Of a stretch of 64,000 nt of DNA, positions 16,677-26,542 are shown piece by piece (position 1 is the stretch's first letter; every line of letters starts with the position of its first letter). This stretch comes from Nitrospirillum iridis (GTDB taxonomy: Bacteria; Pseudomonadota; Alphaproteobacteria; Azospirillales; Azospirillaceae). Made by a program: the position numbers and the translations under genes. The notes under the pieces were generated by a model that saw only the letters and a list, made by a program, of their open reading frames with translations, did no database searches and was not told the origin of the DNA. Location of the stretch: NCBI RefSeq assembly GCF_014205765.1, contig NZ_JACIIZ010000005.1:198837-262836 (forward strand), read 5' to 3'.

Positions 16677-18239
16677 TCAGGCGGCCTGGACCGAGCTGCG
16701 GATCAGGTGGTCGAAGGCACCCAGCGAGGCCTTGGCCCCCTCGCCCATGGCGATGATGATCTGCTTGTAGGGCACGGTGGTGACGTCGCCGGCGGCGAAG
16801 ACACCGGCCAGCGAGGTCTCACCATGGTGGCCGACGATGATCTCGCCGCGTTGGGTCAGCTCGACACTGCCGCGCAGCCAGTCGGTGTTGGGCAGCAGGC
16901 CGATCTGCACGAAGATGCCTTCCAGCGCCACGCGATGGGTCTCGCCCGAGGCGCGGTCCTTGTAGAGCAGGCCGTTCACCTTCTGGCCATCGCCCGTGAC
17001 CTCGGTGGTCTGGGCCTGGGTCAGGATGGTGACGTTGGGCAGGCTCTTCAGCTTGGTCACCAGCACGGCGTCGGCCCGCAGCTGGCTGTCGAATTCCAGC
17101 AGGGTGACGTGGGCGACGATGCCGGCCAGGTCGATGGCCGCCTCCACACCGGAGTTGCCGCCGCCGATCACCGCCACGCGCTTGCCCTTGAACAGCGGGC
17201 CGTCGCAGTGCGGACAGAAGGCGACACCCTTGGTCTTGTACTGCTCCTCCCCCGGCACCTTCATCTCGCGCCACCGGGCGCCGGTGGCCAGGATAATGGC
17301 CTTGGACTTGAGCTTGGCGCCGCTTTCCAGCGTCACCTCGTGCAGGCCGTCGACCGTGGCCAGCGCCTTGGCGCGCTGCTGGCTCATGATGTCCACGTCA
17401 TAGCTGCGGACATGCTCCTCCAGCCCGCGCACCAGCTTCGGCCCCTCCGTCGCGGTGACGGAGATGAAGTTCTCGATGCCCAGCGTGTCCATCACCTGGC
17501 CGCCGAAACGCTCCGCCACGATGCCGGTGCGGATGCCCTTGCGGGCGGCGTAGATGGCCGCCGCGGCGCCGGCGGGGCCACCGCCCACCACCAGCACGTC
17601 GAACGGCTCCTTGGCGTCGATCTTGGCGGCCTCGCGGGCCCCGGCGCTGGTGTCCACCTTCGCCAGGATCTCCTCCAGATCCATGCGGCCCTGGCCGAAG
17701 GGCTCACCGTTCAGGAAGATGGCCGGCACGCCCATGATCTGGCGCTTGGTCACCTCATCCTGGAACTGGCCGCCGTCGATCATCTCATGGCGGATGCGGG
17801 GGTTCAGCACCGCCATCAGGTTCAGCGCCTGCACCACGTCCGGGCAATTGTGGCAGGTGAGCGAGATGAAGGTCTCGAAGTGGAAGTCGCCTTCGATGGC
17901 CTTGATCTGCTGGATCACCTCATCGGAGACCTTGGGCGGATAGCCGCCAGCCTGCAGCAGCGCCAGCACCAGCGAGGTGAACTCGTGGCCCATGGGCAGG
18001 CCGCTGAAGCGGATGCCGATGTCGCCGGCCGGGCGGTTCACGGTGAAGGACGGGCGGCGTCCGGCGCCATCCACGTTCTCGGTGATGTTGACCAGCGGGG
18101 AGGCTTCGGCGATATCGGCCAGCAGCTCCATCATCTGGCGGGAGGCGGCGCTATCGTCCGGGTAAGCAACAATCTCGATGGGCTGCTTCACCCGTTCCAG
18201 ATAGGCCTTCAATTGGGTCTTGAGATTGGCGTCCAACAT
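16677..18239 (-). CDS. ahpF: Alkyl hydroperoxide reductase subunit F
   Basis: AhpF is the NADH-dependent flavoprotein that reduces AhpC. The 520-residue length is typical. The N-terminal double-thioredoxin domain carries CHNC ([12 protein letters not shown]). The C-terminal thioredoxin-reductase-like part shows FAD-binding [19 protein letters not shown], the redox CPHC centre, NAD-binding [17 protein letters not shown] and the final [15 protein letters not shown]. It lies downstream of ahpC on the same strand, separated by 274 bases that include a hairpin. Confidence 0.95.
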   Translation of the reverse strand: MLDANLKTQLKAYLERVKQPIEIVAYPDDSAASRQMMELLADIAEASPLVNITENVDGAGRRPSFTVNRPAGDIGIRFSGLPMGHEFTSLVLALLQAGGYPPKVSDEVIQQIKAIEGDFHFETFISLTCHNCPDVVQALNLMAVLNPRIRHEMIDGGQFQDEVTKRQIMGVPAIFLNGEPFGQGRMDLEEILAKVDTSAGAREAAKIDAKEPFDVLVVGGGPAGAAAAIYAARKGIRTGIVAERFGGQVMDTLGIENFISVTATEGPKLVRGLEEHVRSYDVDIMSQQRAKALATVDGLHEVTLESGAKLKSKAIILATGARWREMKVPGEEQYKTKGVAFCPHCDGPLFKGKRVAVIGGGNSGVEAAIDLAGIVAHVTLLEFDSQLRADAVLVTKLKSLPNVTILTQAQTTEVTGDGQKVNGLLYKDRASGETHRVALEGIFVQIGLLPNTDWLRGSVELTQRGEIIVGHHGETSLAGVFAAGDVTTVPYKQIIIAMGEGAKASLGAFDHLIRSSVQAA

Positions 18240-18449
18240 CGATCGGGCTTTCTGGCGGAGATTAGAAGGGGAGTGGCGGGCAAAGAGGGGACGGTCACCG
18301 GCGCCAGGAAGGCGGCCGGACCTGTCTCGAAACGTAATGTCGCAGGCGGGCTGTTCAAGCGGGGGCCTGCCGCTGAGGGCACGGCCCAGGTACTGGCCCC
18401 CAGGTCGCGAGACCCATGGGGCAACCGGGAGCGATCACGCCCCTGGAAC

Positions 18450-18475
18450 GGGCTGGGGCGTCACCGCCCCAGCCC
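18450..18475 (-). terminator. Hairpin between ahpC and ahpF
   Basis: GGGCTGGGGCG (18450-18460) pairs perfectly with 18465-18475 around a TCAC loop. It lies about 40 bases after the ahpC stop and lacks a T-run. A leaky terminator or mRNA-stabilising hairpin would explain the usual excess of AhpC over AhpF. Confidence 0.6.
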
Positions 18476-18513
18476 CAAGTCCCAGCGTCAGACGAATGTC
18501 CGACAGGGCTGGA

Positions 18514-19077
18514 TCAGATCTTGCCGACCAGATCCAGCGACGGCTTCAGGGTCTCGGCGCCATCGGTCCACTTGGCCGGGCACACTTCGCCCGGGTGGGA
18601 GGCGACGTACTGGGCGGCCTTCACCTTGCGCAGCAGCTCGCCAGCGTCACGACCGATGCCGTTGTCGTGGATCTCGCACAGCTTGATCTGGCCTTCGGGG
18701 TTGATGACGAAGGTGCCGCGCAGGGCCAGGCCCTCTTCCTCGATCAGGACGTCGAAGTTGCGGGCCAGCGTGGCGGTCGGGTCGCCAACCAGCGGATACT
18801 CGACCTTGGCGATGGTGTCGGAGGTGTCGTGCCAGGCCTTGTGGGCGAAGTGGGTGTCGGTCGACACGCCGTAGATCTCCACGCCCAGCTTCTTGAACTC
18901 GGCGTAGTTGTCAGCCAGGTCGCCCAGCTCGGTCGGGCAGACGAAGGTGAAGTCGGCCGGGTAGAACACCACCACGGACCACTTGCCCGTCAGGTCGGCC
19001 TCGGTCAGGGACACGAACTTGCCGTTGTGGTAGGCGGTCGCCTTAAAGGGCTTCACGGCGGTATTGATGAGGGACAT
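18514..19077 (-). CDS. ahpC: Alkyl hydroperoxide reductase subunit C (2-Cys peroxiredoxin)
   Basis: AhpC reduces peroxides and peroxynitrite in the cytosol. The peroxidatic Cys47 lies in [12 protein letters not shown] and the resolving Cys166 in GEVCPAKW; 187 residues is the normal length. I start at ATG 19077 because AAGGA lies 7 bases before it; the open frame continues 30 bases further without homology. The leader is about 130 bases if the -10 at 19212-19217 is used. Confidence 0.96.
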   Translation of the reverse strand: MSLINTAVKPFKATAYHNGKFVSLTEADLTGKWSVVVFYPADFTFVCPTELGDLADNYAEFKKLGVEIYGVSTDTHFAHKAWHDTSDTIAKVEYPLVGDPTATLARNFDVLIEEEGLALRGTFVINPEGQIKLCEIHDNGIGRDAGELLRKVKAAQYVASHPGEVCPAKWTDGAETLKPSLDLVGKI

Positions 19078-19457
19078 CGCTAATTCCTTGGCTGTTGAAT
19101 TAATCAATCAGGGTCGGTTTCGGTGGGCGCCCTGCCGCGGCTCCGTTCGGGACCGTGCGGCGTTCGCCCCACCGACGAACAGGACCATACCGACATCTTA
19201 GAATAATTCCAATTATAAAAATTGAGAGCCGTTTGCAGTCGCGGCATGCCTGCCCCCCGGCAGGCTGGGGGGCAAGCCCCTTGGCGGCGGCGGCGGCTGA
19301 CACGCTGGTGGCTGACCAGCCCGCGACGTCGGCCACTTTAAAGGCGGACGCGACGAAGCGCCATCCGTCACATGGGGCGGCGGCGTCTTTTGGAACCGGC
19401 CCGCCGACATCCCCTTCCCCGCAGGCTCGTCTCCTGAGCAGTAGTACAGCCAATGCC
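19078..19457. other. ahpC upstream region
   Basis: About 380 bases without a gene between ahpC and the DUF2059 gene, both on the minus strand. It holds the ahpC leader and promoter (next entry). The part from 19250 to 19440 has no recognisable feature. Confidence 0.5.
19203..19217 (-). promoter_or_regulatory. Candidate ahpC -10 element inside an AT-rich dyad
   Basis: On the minus strand TATAAT occupies 19217-19212. It overlaps the inverted repeat ATAATT-CC-AATTAT (19203-19216), in an A/T-rich island within GC-rich DNA. No good -35 lies 16-18 bases away, as expected for an activator-dependent or repressed stress promoter. A PerR/Fur/Irr-type site is possible but the match is only loose. Confidence 0.4.
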
Positions 19458-19982
19458 TTATTGCGGCAGTTTCAGGCCCTGCCGCTCACAAGCGGCCCTG
19501 AATTCCTCCATGACCGGCCCCAGCAACTGGGGCAGCGCCCCCTGCGCCTGGGCGACACTGCGCCGCATCAGGGAGGGCAGCTCGTTCAACGCCTTCTGCC
19601 CCACCGGCGAGGCGTAGAAATCGAGCATGGCCTTTAGCTCCGCCTCGGTGAAGCGCGCCGCGTAGGTCCGGGCGGCGGCGTCGAGGACGGGTTGCATCGC
19701 GGTGCGGAAGGACGGCAGCAGGGTCTTCTCGAACAGGGCGTCGACGTCCGCCTCCCGCCCCGGGTTGGCGGCTTTCAGGTTGAAGGTCAACGGCTGTACC
19801 GTGGCCTCCAGCACTTGCCGCATCAGGCTGTCGGCGGTGGTGGCGTAGGCCAGGTCGCGGGCCAGTTCCACGGCGTGCGGCGACGGCGCCGCCGTCTGCG
19901 ACCAGGCTGGCATCGCCCCGGCGAGAGACAGGCCCAGCAACACGCCGGCCACGCCGGCACCAGATCCCTTGCGCACTCCCAT
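19458..19982 (-). CDS. DUF2059 family secreted protein
   Basis: The 174-residue protein has a signal peptide (VAGVLLGLSLAGAMPAWSQ) and the helical DUF2059 domain with its hallmark FTEAELKAMLDFYASPVGQKAL near residue 112. The family is periplasmic and of unknown function. It precedes ahpC on the same strand but 380 bases separate them, so it is probably a separate transcription unit. Confidence 0.85.
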   Translation of the reverse strand: MGVRKGSGAGVAGVLLGLSLAGAMPAWSQTAAPSPHAVELARDLAYATTADSLMRQVLEATVQPLTFNLKAANPGREADVDALFEKTLLPSFRTAMQPVLDAAARTYAARFTEAELKAMLDFYASPVGQKALNELPSLMRRSVAQAQGALPQLLGPVMEEFRAACERQGLKLPQ

Positions 19983-20102
19983 TCCTCCCCTGTCGCCTGC
20001 AGCTTATAGGGTCCGGCCCGAGCCGGAACCCCGCTGCCATACCTCTACCGTCCGGCACCGGCGTCAAGGAAGGGCGGGCCTGCGCCCTACGCCTAAATGA
20101 CA

Positions 20103-20134
20103 ACGCCGCCGCCCGGCATCCCGGACGGCGGCGT
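20103..20134 (-). terminator. Terminator after the sulfate-binding protein gene
   Basis: ACGCCGCCG (20103-20111) pairs with CGGCGGCGT (20126-20134), with extra CCGG pairing in the loop, 28 bases beyond the stop codon. TTGTCATTT follows on the minus strand. Confidence 0.6.
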
Positions 20135-20161
20135 CGCGCTGGCGTTCGCTTGGAACCTGGT

Positions 20162-21169
20162 TCAGCCCGGCTGGTACAGCTGGTCGAAGCTGCCACCGTC
20201 GGCGAAGTGCGCCTTGTGGGCATCGTGCCAACCACCGAAGGTGGTGATGTCGAACAGCTCCACCTTGGCGAACTTGTTCGCCACCTCCTGCAGGACCACG
20301 GGATCGCGCGGGCGGTAGTAATGCTTGGTCGCCAGGATCTGCGCCGGCTGGGTGTAGAGGGTCTGCAGGTAGGCCTCCGCCACCCGGCGGGTGCCGTGGC
20401 GGTCCACCACCTTGTCCACCACCGCCACCGGCGGCTCCGCCAGGACGGAGACGGACGGGGTCACCAGTTCGAACTCCCCGGGCCCCAGCTCCTGGATGGC
20501 GAGGTAGGCCTCATTCTCCCAGGCCAGCAGCACGTCGCCCAGACCGCGCTGCACGAAGGTGGTGGTGGCGCCACGGGCGCCCGTGTCCAGCACCGGCACC
20601 TTCTTGAACAGCGCCTTGATGAAGTCGCGGGCCGCGGCGTCGCCGCCCTTGGCGCGGGCGTAGCCCCAGGCCGCCAGATAGTTCCAGCGCGCGCCGCCCG
20701 AGGTCTTGGGATTGGGGGTGATGACCTCCACACCGGGCTTCAGCAGGTCCGGCCAATCCTTGATGCCCTTGGGATTGCCCTTGCGGACCAGGAAGACGAT
20801 GGTGCTGGTGTAGGGTGTGGAATTATACGGCAGGCGCTTCTGCCAATCCTTGTCGATCAGGCCGCCATTCTCGACGATGGCGTCGATGTCGTAGGCCAGC
20901 GCCAGGGTGACGACGTCAGCCTCCAGCCCGTCGATGACCGCACGCGCCTGCTTGCCCGACCCACCATGCGAGGTGTTGACGCTGACCTGATCGCCACTGG
21001 CCGCCTTGGCCCATTCCTTGGCGAACAGTTCGTTGTATTCCTTATAAAATTCCCGGGTCGGGTCGTACGAGACGTTCAGCAGCTGCGAAGCGGAGCGCGC
21101 CCGCACCGACCCCAGCATGGCCACACCGGCGGCACCCACCATGGCGGTCAACAACGTTCTGCGATGCAT
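20162..21169 (-). CDS. Sulfate/thiosulfate-binding protein of an ABC importer
   Basis: This is a periplasmic solute receptor of the CysP/Sbp family. From ATG 21169 (a G-rich ribosome site 6-7 bases upstream) it has a signal peptide ([24 protein letters not shown]), then family motifs [38 protein letters not shown], and [21 protein letters not shown]. The 335-residue length is normal. The permease and ATPase genes (cysTWA) are not next to it. Placement head-to-head with the cys assimilation operon supports a sulfate role. CysP and Sbp cannot be separated by eye. Confidence 0.92.
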   Translation of the reverse strand: MHRRTLLTAMVGAAGVAMLGSVRARSASQLLNVSYDPTREFYKEYNELFAKEWAKAASGDQVSVNTSHGGSGKQARAVIDGLEADVVTLALAYDIDAIVENGGLIDKDWQKRLPYNSTPYTSTIVFLVRKGNPKGIKDWPDLLKPGVEVITPNPKTSGGARWNYLAAWGYARAKGGDAAARDFIKALFKKVPVLDTGARGATTTFVQRGLGDVLLAWENEAYLAIQELGPGEFELVTPSVSVLAEPPVAVVDKVVDRHGTRRVAEAYLQTLYTQPAQILATKHYYRPRDPVVLQEVANKFAKVELFDITTFGGWHDAHKAHFADGGSFDQLYQPG

Positions 21170-21690
21170 TCGGATTCCCCCTCGAAGGTTCAGGTCCATC
21201 CCGATGAACGGACCCCGGCCGGAGATGGGCGCCCCCTGTGGCAGGACGCCGCACCCCCATCCGCGTCGTTGGCGCCCATGACAAACGACACCGCAATCTG
21301 TGTCAACACAAACATAAATAACAAATCTTACACGTTATTATGAAGGGCCCGGCTTTCCTGGCCGGCAAAGCGTCGACAGGGCAAGGCGTTACCTGAATCG
21401 CGGCCTATTGCCCATTTCCAAGCTGTGAAACCCAGCCAGGATCACACCCCTGTTGTGCATGGCAGTGTTGCGACCTTCCGCCCGCCCCGCGCCCATGTCG
21501 GCGCATTTTTCGATTCATTCTGTTACAGCCCTTTGAAGGAAAATGGTTTTCCATAACGGCACCCCGAGGTCGCACGGGCGACGCGGGTGGAGCCCCATCC
21601 CGATGCCCGGGTGCTTGAACCTCGACAAATCCGCTGTTTACGAACACATTATGAAAGAACGCGACTTTATTCACAGGACTGTTCTGTATA
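21170..21690. other. Divergent region between sulfate-binding gene and cysG
   Basis: A 521-base region without a supported gene, A/T-richer than average around 21300-21345 and 21625-21692. It should hold the control sites of both sulfur transcription units. A TATAAT at 21687-21692 overlaps the cysG start codon. I found no clear CysB-type site. Confidence 0.45.
21278..21306 (-). promoter_or_regulatory. Candidate promoter of the sulfate-binding protein gene
   Basis: On the minus strand a perfect TTGACA (21306-21301) is followed 17 bases later by TGTCAT (21283-21278), a 4/6 match to the -10. This places transcription start about 100 bases before the start codon. Confidence 0.4.
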
Positions 21691-23199
21691 ATGCCTTCCG
21701 CCTTCCCCCTGTTCCTGACGCTGACCGGCCAGACCGTTCTGATCGCCGGCGGGGGTGAATTGGCCCTGCGCAAGGCGCGGCTGGTGGCGGGTTCGGCAAA
21801 TGGGAACGGGGACGCGAATGGGGAGGGCGGCCGTGGCGCCCGGCTGGTGGTGGTGGCGGCCGATGTGCACCCCGATCTCGCCAGCTTGGCCGCCGAAGTG
21901 CGCCGCCGCCCCTTCACCCCCAGCGACCTGGACGGCGCCACCCTGGTGTTCGCCGCGGGCGACGATGAGGACGAGGCGGCCCGCGTGGCGGCTCTCGCCC
22001 GCGCCCGGGGCGTGCTGGTCAATGTGCCGGACCGGCCGCGATTGTCCACCTTCATCATGCCGGCCATCGTCGATCGCGGGCCGATCACGGTGGCGATCTC
22101 CACCGCCGGTACCTCACCCGTGCTGGCCCGCCGCCTGCGGGCCCGCATCGAGGCCGCGCTGGAACCGGGCCTGGGCCGCCTGGCCCTCTTCCTCGACGGC
22201 TTCCGCAGCGCCGTCCGCGCCGTCAAATCCGACGAGACGGCGCGCCGCCGTTTTTGGGAGCGGGTGATCGATGGCCCCATCGCCCAGCGCTTTCTGGCCG
22301 GTGACGAGGCCAGCGCGCGCGAACAGCTGGTGAAGACGCTGAACGCGGGCGCCGGGAACAGCGGCGCTGCCGCCGAAGCCGGCTCCGTCGCCCTGGTCGG
22401 GGCCGGCCCCGGCGATCCCGATCTGCTGACCCTGCGGGCCCTGCGCCTTCTGCAGAACGCCGACGTGGTGGTGCACGACAAACTGGTGGACGACCGCATC
22501 CTGGATTATGTCCGTCGCGACGCCCGTCGCGTTTATGTCGGCAAGTCCAAGTCCTGCCACACGGTCAGCCAGCAAGAGATCAACGCGCTGCTGGTCAGCG
22601 AGGCCCAGGCCGGCCACCGCGTGGTGCGGCTGAAGGGCGGCGATCCCTTCATCTTCGGCCGGGGCGGCGAGGAGATGGCCGTGCTGCGCGCCGCCGGCGT
22701 GACGGTGGAACTGGTGCCCGGCATCACCGCCGCCGTGGGCTGCGCCGCCGCCGCCGGCATCCCCCTGACCCATCGCGGCCTGGCCCAGGGCATCACCCTT
22801 ATCACCGCCCATGGCGCCGGTGTCGACGGCGGGTCGGTCGACGCCGCCATCGACTGGTCGGCGCTGGCCCGCCTGGACCACACGCTGGCGGTCTACATGG
22901 GCCTGAGCAAAGCCGGGCTGGTGGCCGACCGCCTGGTCGCCGCCGGCAAGGCGCCGGGCACGCCCGCCGCCCTGGTGGAGAACGGTACCCGCCCGGACCA
23001 GACGCTGCTGGTCGGCACGCTGGCCACCTTGGCCGACATGGCCGCCGGGCGCGCCGGCCCGGCCCTGATCCTGGTTGGGGAGGTCGTGACCCTGGCCGAC
23101 CCCGGCAAAATCGCCGCCGACGTTTTCACCACCCTGGCCCCCAATCCGGACCGCATCGCGGACACGACCCCGGATCCGGGTTTCAAAGCCGCCGTCTGA
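21691..23199 (+). CDS. cysG: Siroheme synthase (bifunctional CysG)
   Basis: CysG makes siroheme, the cofactor of sulfite reductase. The N-terminal precorrin-2 dehydrogenase/ferrochelatase half has the NAD loop LIAGGGELALRKARLV and ISTAGTSPVLARRLRARIE. The C-terminal uroporphyrinogen-III methyltransferase half begins with VALVGAGPGDPDLLTLRAL and contains VVRLKGGDPFIFGRGGEE. At 502 residues it is slightly longer than the usual 460 because of a Gly/Asn-rich insertion after residue 33 and a C-terminal tail. ATG 21691 has no visible ribosome binding site. First gene of a cys operon. Confidence 0.95.
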   Translation: MPSAFPLFLTLTGQTVLIAGGGELALRKARLVAGSANGNGDANGEGGRGARLVVVAADVHPDLASLAAEVRRRPFTPSDLDGATLVFAAGDDEDEAARVAALARARGVLVNVPDRPRLSTFIMPAIVDRGPITVAISTAGTSPVLARRLRARIEAALEPGLGRLALFLDGFRSAVRAVKSDETARRRFWERVIDGPIAQRFLAGDEASAREQLVKTLNAGAGNSGAAAEAGSVALVGAGPGDPDLLTLRALRLLQNADVVVHDKLVDDRILDYVRRDARRVYVGKSKSCHTVSQQEINALLVSEAQAGHRVVRLKGGDPFIFGRGGEEMAVLRAAGVTVELVPGITAAVGCAAAAGIPLTHRGLAQGITLITAHGAGVDGGSVDAAIDWSALARLDHTLAVYMGLSKAGLVADRLVAAGKAPGTPAALVENGTRPDQTLLVGTLATLADMAAGRAGPALILVGEVVTLADPGKIAADVFTTLAPNPDRIADTTPDPGFKAAV

Positions 23200-23212
23200 T
23201 AGAGGATTTCCC

Positions 23213-23518
23213 ATGGCCCGCGTTACCGACGCCCCCAAGGTCGTCACCGCCAATCGCCTGCAGGACGGAGCCGTCGTCTGGCTGACGCCGGCCGGTGATT
23301 GGTCGATCCGCGTGCAGGACGCCCAGGTGCAGACGGAAAACGCCCCGGTCGAGGCGGCCTTGGCCATCGCCCGCGCCTCAGCCGCCCGGCAGGAGGTGGT
23401 GGACCCCTACGCCGTGGACGTGGCGGTGGAGGCGGCCGGCCCCCGCCCCCTGAAGACGCGGGAGTGGATCCGCGCCGCCGGCCCCAGCATCGACGCCCTT
23501 CCGGCCTCGGCCGCCTGA
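23213..23518 (+). CDS. DUF2849 family protein
   Basis: This 101-residue protein matches the DUF2849 family, small proteins found beside sulfite reductase in alphaproteobacteria (VVTANRLQDGAVVWLTPAGDWS near the N-terminus; DPYAVDV in the middle). It sits 13 bases after cysG and 53 before cysI. A helper role in sulfite reduction is inferred from this constant position. No cysteines or membrane segments are present. Confidence 0.85.
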   Translation: MARVTDAPKVVTANRLQDGAVVWLTPAGDWSIRVQDAQVQTENAPVEAALAIARASAARQEVVDPYAVDVAVEAAGPRPLKTREWIRAAGPSIDALPASAA

Positions 23519-23571
23519 CGCCGGCGCATCGCCTGTTCCCGCAAGACCAAAATCACACAGAGCCCGCCGTC

Positions 23572-25293
23572 ATGAGCCCCTCCGCCGCCGCCCGCCAGAT
23601 CGCCCCACCCGCCCGCGGCCTGCCCAGCCACGCCGGCATCTACCACTATGACCAGGTGGACCGTGACTTCCTGAAGGAGCGGGTGGAGCAGTTCCGCCGC
23701 CAAGTGGCCCGGCGCCTGTCCGGCGAGCTGACGGAAGACGAGTTCAAGCCGCTGCGCCTGATGAACGGGCTGTACCTGCAGCTGCACGCCTACATGCTGC
23801 GCATCGCCGTGCCCTACGGCGTGCTGACCAGCCGCCAGGTGCGCCAGCTGGCCCACATCGCCCGAATCTATGACAAGGGCTTCGGCCATTTCACCACCCG
23901 CCAGAACCTGCAGCTGAACTGGATCAAGCTGGTGGATGTGCCGGCCATCCTGGATCTGCTGGCCGAGGTGGACCTGCATGCCATCCAGACCAGCGGCAAC
24001 TGCATCCGTAACGTGACGTCGGACCAGTTCGCCGGGGCGGCCAGCGACGAGGTGGTGGACCCCCGCCACTATGCCGAGGTGCTGCGCCAATGGTCGACCC
24101 TGCACCCGGAATTCTCGTTCCTGCCGCGCAAGTTCAAGATCGCCATCACCGGCAGCAGCGCCGACCGCGCCGCCATCTGCATCCATGACGTCGGCCTGAT
24201 CGCCAAGCGCGGCGCCAATGGTCAGGTGGGGTTCGAGGTCTATGTCGGCGGCGGCCTGGGCCGCACGCCCTTCATCGCCAAGAAGCTGCGCGACTTCCTG
24301 CCCGAGGATGAGCTGATCGCCTATCTGGAGGCGGTGCTGCGCGTCTACAACGCCTATGGCCGGCGCGACAACATCTATAAGGCCCGCATCAAGATCCTGG
24401 TGCACGAGCTGGGCATCGAAAAGTTCCGCGAGGAGGTGGAAGCCGAGTTCGCGCGCATGCCGCGGGCCCAATATCGCCTCGATCCCGCCATCGTCGACGG
24501 CATCAAAGCCCGCTTCGCCAGCCAGCCCTATGAGACGCTGGAGCCGATCTCCGGCGTCCTGGCCCGCGCGCGGCTGGAGGATCACGCCTTCAACCGCTGG
24601 GTCCGCACCAACGTGGCCGCCCACCGCCAGCCGGGCTACGCCATCGCCACCATCACGCTGAAGCCGGCGGGCGGCATTCCGGGCGACGCCTCCGCCGACC
24701 AGCTGGACGCCATCGCCGCCCTGGCCGAGCGCTACAGCTTCGGCGAAATCCGCGTGACGCATGAGCAGAACCTGGTGCTGGCCCATGTACGCCAGGACGA
24801 CCTGCCGGCCCTGTGGAAGGCGCTGAGCACCATCGGCTTCGGCGAGGCCAATTCCGGCCTGATCACCGACATCATCGCCTGCCCCGGCCTGGACTACTGC
24901 GCCCTGGCCAACGCCCGCTCCATCCCGCTCGCCCAGCGCATCTCCGAGCGCTTCGCCGACCTGGATCGGCAGCACGACATCGGTGAGCTGAAGATCAAGA
25001 TCAGCGGCTGCATCAACGCCTGCGGCCATCACCATGTCGGCCACATCGGCATCCTGGGCGTCGATAAGAAGGGCGTGGAGGCCTACCAGCTGACGCTGGG
25101 CGGCAGCGCCAGCGAAGAAGGCGCCATCGGCGACATCATGGGCCCGGCCCTGTCGGCGGACGAGGCGCTGGACGCCATCGGCGCCGTGGTCGGCGTCTAT
25201 CTGGAACAGCGCCAGGACGGGGAACGCTTCCTCGACACACTGGCCCGCATCGGTCACACCCCGTTCAAGGACAAGGTCTATGCCGCTCATTGA
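23572..25293 (+). CDS. cysI: Sulfite reductase, siroheme/[4Fe-4S] hemoprotein (CysI type)
   Basis: It reduces sulfite to sulfide with six electrons. The 573-residue protein starts at MSPSAAARQIAPP. Siroheme-pocket motifs FGHFTTRQNLQLNW and QTSGNCIRNVTSDQ are present. The cluster-binding cysteines are C437 and C443 (CPGLDYC) and C480 and C484 (CINACGHH), spaced as the family requires. No cysJ flavoprotein lies next to it, so electrons probably come from ferredoxin or an unlinked partner. Nitrite reductase is the main alternative, disfavoured by the cys operon. Confidence 0.93.
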   Translation: MSPSAAARQIAPPARGLPSHAGIYHYDQVDRDFLKERVEQFRRQVARRLSGELTEDEFKPLRLMNGLYLQLHAYMLRIAVPYGVLTSRQVRQLAHIARIYDKGFGHFTTRQNLQLNWIKLVDVPAILDLLAEVDLHAIQTSGNCIRNVTSDQFAGAASDEVVDPRHYAEVLRQWSTLHPEFSFLPRKFKIAITGSSADRAAICIHDVGLIAKRGANGQVGFEVYVGGGLGRTPFIAKKLRDFLPEDELIAYLEAVLRVYNAYGRRDNIYKARIKILVHELGIEKFREEVEAEFARMPRAQYRLDPAIVDGIKARFASQPYETLEPISGVLARARLEDHAFNRWVRTNVAAHRQPGYAIATITLKPAGGIPGDASADQLDAIAALAERYSFGEIRVTHEQNLVLAHVRQDDLPALWKALSTIGFGEANSGLITDIIACPGLDYCALANARSIPLAQRISERFADLDRQHDIGELKIKISGCINACGHHHVGHIGILGVDKKGVEAYQLTLGGSASEEGAIGDIMGPALSADEALDAIGAVVGVYLEQRQDGERFLDTLARIGHTPFKDKVYAAH

Positions 25294-25816
25294 GTCCGGA
25301 AAGCTGATCGACGACGCCTGGGTGCGCCTGGGCGACGACGAGGCCCTGCCGGCATCGGACGTGCCGGTCATCGTCAGCCTGGCCCGCTTCCACAAGGACC
25401 GCGAGTCCCTGGTGGGCCGCAACGGCGGCCTGGGTGTTTTCCTCGCCAGCAACCAGCACCCCAAGGACATCGCCGACCATTTGGCCGACTTCGCCCTGGT
25501 GGCGCTGGACTTCCCCAAGTTCCGCGACGGCCGTGGCTTCACCGTTGCCCGTGAGCTGCGGGAATATCTGGGCTATCGCGGCACCATCCGCGCCGTGGGC
25601 CACACCATTCCCGACCAGTACCTGTTCCTGGTCCGCTGCGGCGTCGATCAGGTGGAGATCGCGGAGGGCAAGGATGCGGGCCTGTGGGCCCACGCCCTGA
25701 CGGAGATCGACGTGGCCTACCAGGTGTCGGTGGCGGGGCCCCTGTCCACCGCCCGCTTGGCGCGCCATGCCAGCACCACCGGCGGCGTCTCCGCCCGGAC
25801 GGAGACGGCAGCGTGA
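25280..25816 (+). CDS. DUF934 family protein
   Basis: The 178-residue product belongs to DUF934, oxidoreductase-associated proteins that accompany sulfite reductase and CysH in proteobacteria. Motif: FPKFRDGRGFTVARELRE, followed by GYRGTIRAVG and PDQYLFLVRCGVDQVE. It overlaps the end of cysI by 14 bases and shares a GTGA with cysH, so translation is coupled. A supporting role in electron delivery to the reductase is inferred from context only. Confidence 0.88.
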   Translation: MPLIESGKLIDDAWVRLGDDEALPASDVPVIVSLARFHKDRESLVGRNGGLGVFLASNQHPKDIADHLADFALVALDFPKFRDGRGFTVARELREYLGYRGTIRAVGHTIPDQYLFLVRCGVDQVEIAEGKDAGLWAHALTEIDVAYQVSVAGPLSTARLARHASTTGGVSARTETAA

Positions 25817-26529
25817 CCGGCGTCGGCGACCGGGCGGCCGAACTGGCCCGGAGCTATGCCGGCGTGACGGGGCCAGCCCTGCTGGAACCGCTGCTGACCC
25901 GGGAGCTGAAGGGCGAGATCGCCCTGGTCTCCTCCTTCGGGGCGGAGTCGGCGGTGCTGCTGCACATGGTGGCGGAGATAGACCCGTCCACCCCGGTCAT
26001 CTTCCTGAACACCGGCAAGCTGTTCGGCGAGACCTTGCGCTATCGCCGGGAACTGATCGCCCGCTTGGGGTTGACCGACGCCCGGGAGATCAGGCCCCTG
26101 GCGGAGGACGAGGCCGCCCGTGACGCCGACGGCATGCTGTGGCGCCGCGACCCGGACGCCTGCTGCCACTTCCGCAAGGTGGAACCGCTGAACCGCGCCC
26201 TGGCCGGTTTCGGCGCCTGGATCACCGGCCGCAAGCGCTTCCAGGCCGCCACCCGCGCCGACCTGGTGACCATCGAGGCCGCCGACGGCCGCCTGAAGAT
26301 CAACCCCCTGGCCGACTGGGACCGCGACGATCTGGTGGCCTATCTGGACAGTCACGATTTGCCCCGCCATCCGCTGGAGGCCGACGGCTATCTTTCCATC
26401 GGCTGCATGCCCTGCACCGACCGGGCGGCCCCGGGCGATGATCTGCGGTCCGGCCGCTGGTCTGGCTTGGGCAAGACGGAATGCGGCATCCACATACCGG
26501 TTTCCGCGCTGGCGGCGCCCAGCAGGTGA
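25813..26529 (+). CDS. cysH: Adenylyl-sulfate (APS/PAPS) reductase
   Basis: CysH reduces activated sulfate to sulfite using thioredoxin. It starts at GTG 25813, overlapping the DUF934 stop in GTGA. The PP-loop-like SSFGAESAVLLHM is near residue 38 and the catalytic ECGIH ends at C224. CC at 117-118 plus C198-x-x-C201 form the four-cysteine signature of the [4Fe-4S] subtype, which usually prefers APS over PAPS. The 238-residue length fits. It is the last gene of the operon. Confidence 0.93.
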   Translation: MTGVGDRAAELARSYAGVTGPALLEPLLTRELKGEIALVSSFGAESAVLLHMVAEIDPSTPVIFLNTGKLFGETLRYRRELIARLGLTDAREIRPLAEDEAARDADGMLWRRDPDACCHFRKVEPLNRALAGFGAWITGRKRFQAATRADLVTIEAADGRLKINPLADWDRDDLVAYLDSHDLPRHPLEADGYLSIGCMPCTDRAAPGDDLRSGRWSGLGKTECGIHIPVSALAAPSR

Positions 26530-26542
26530 TCCCGGGGGGGCC

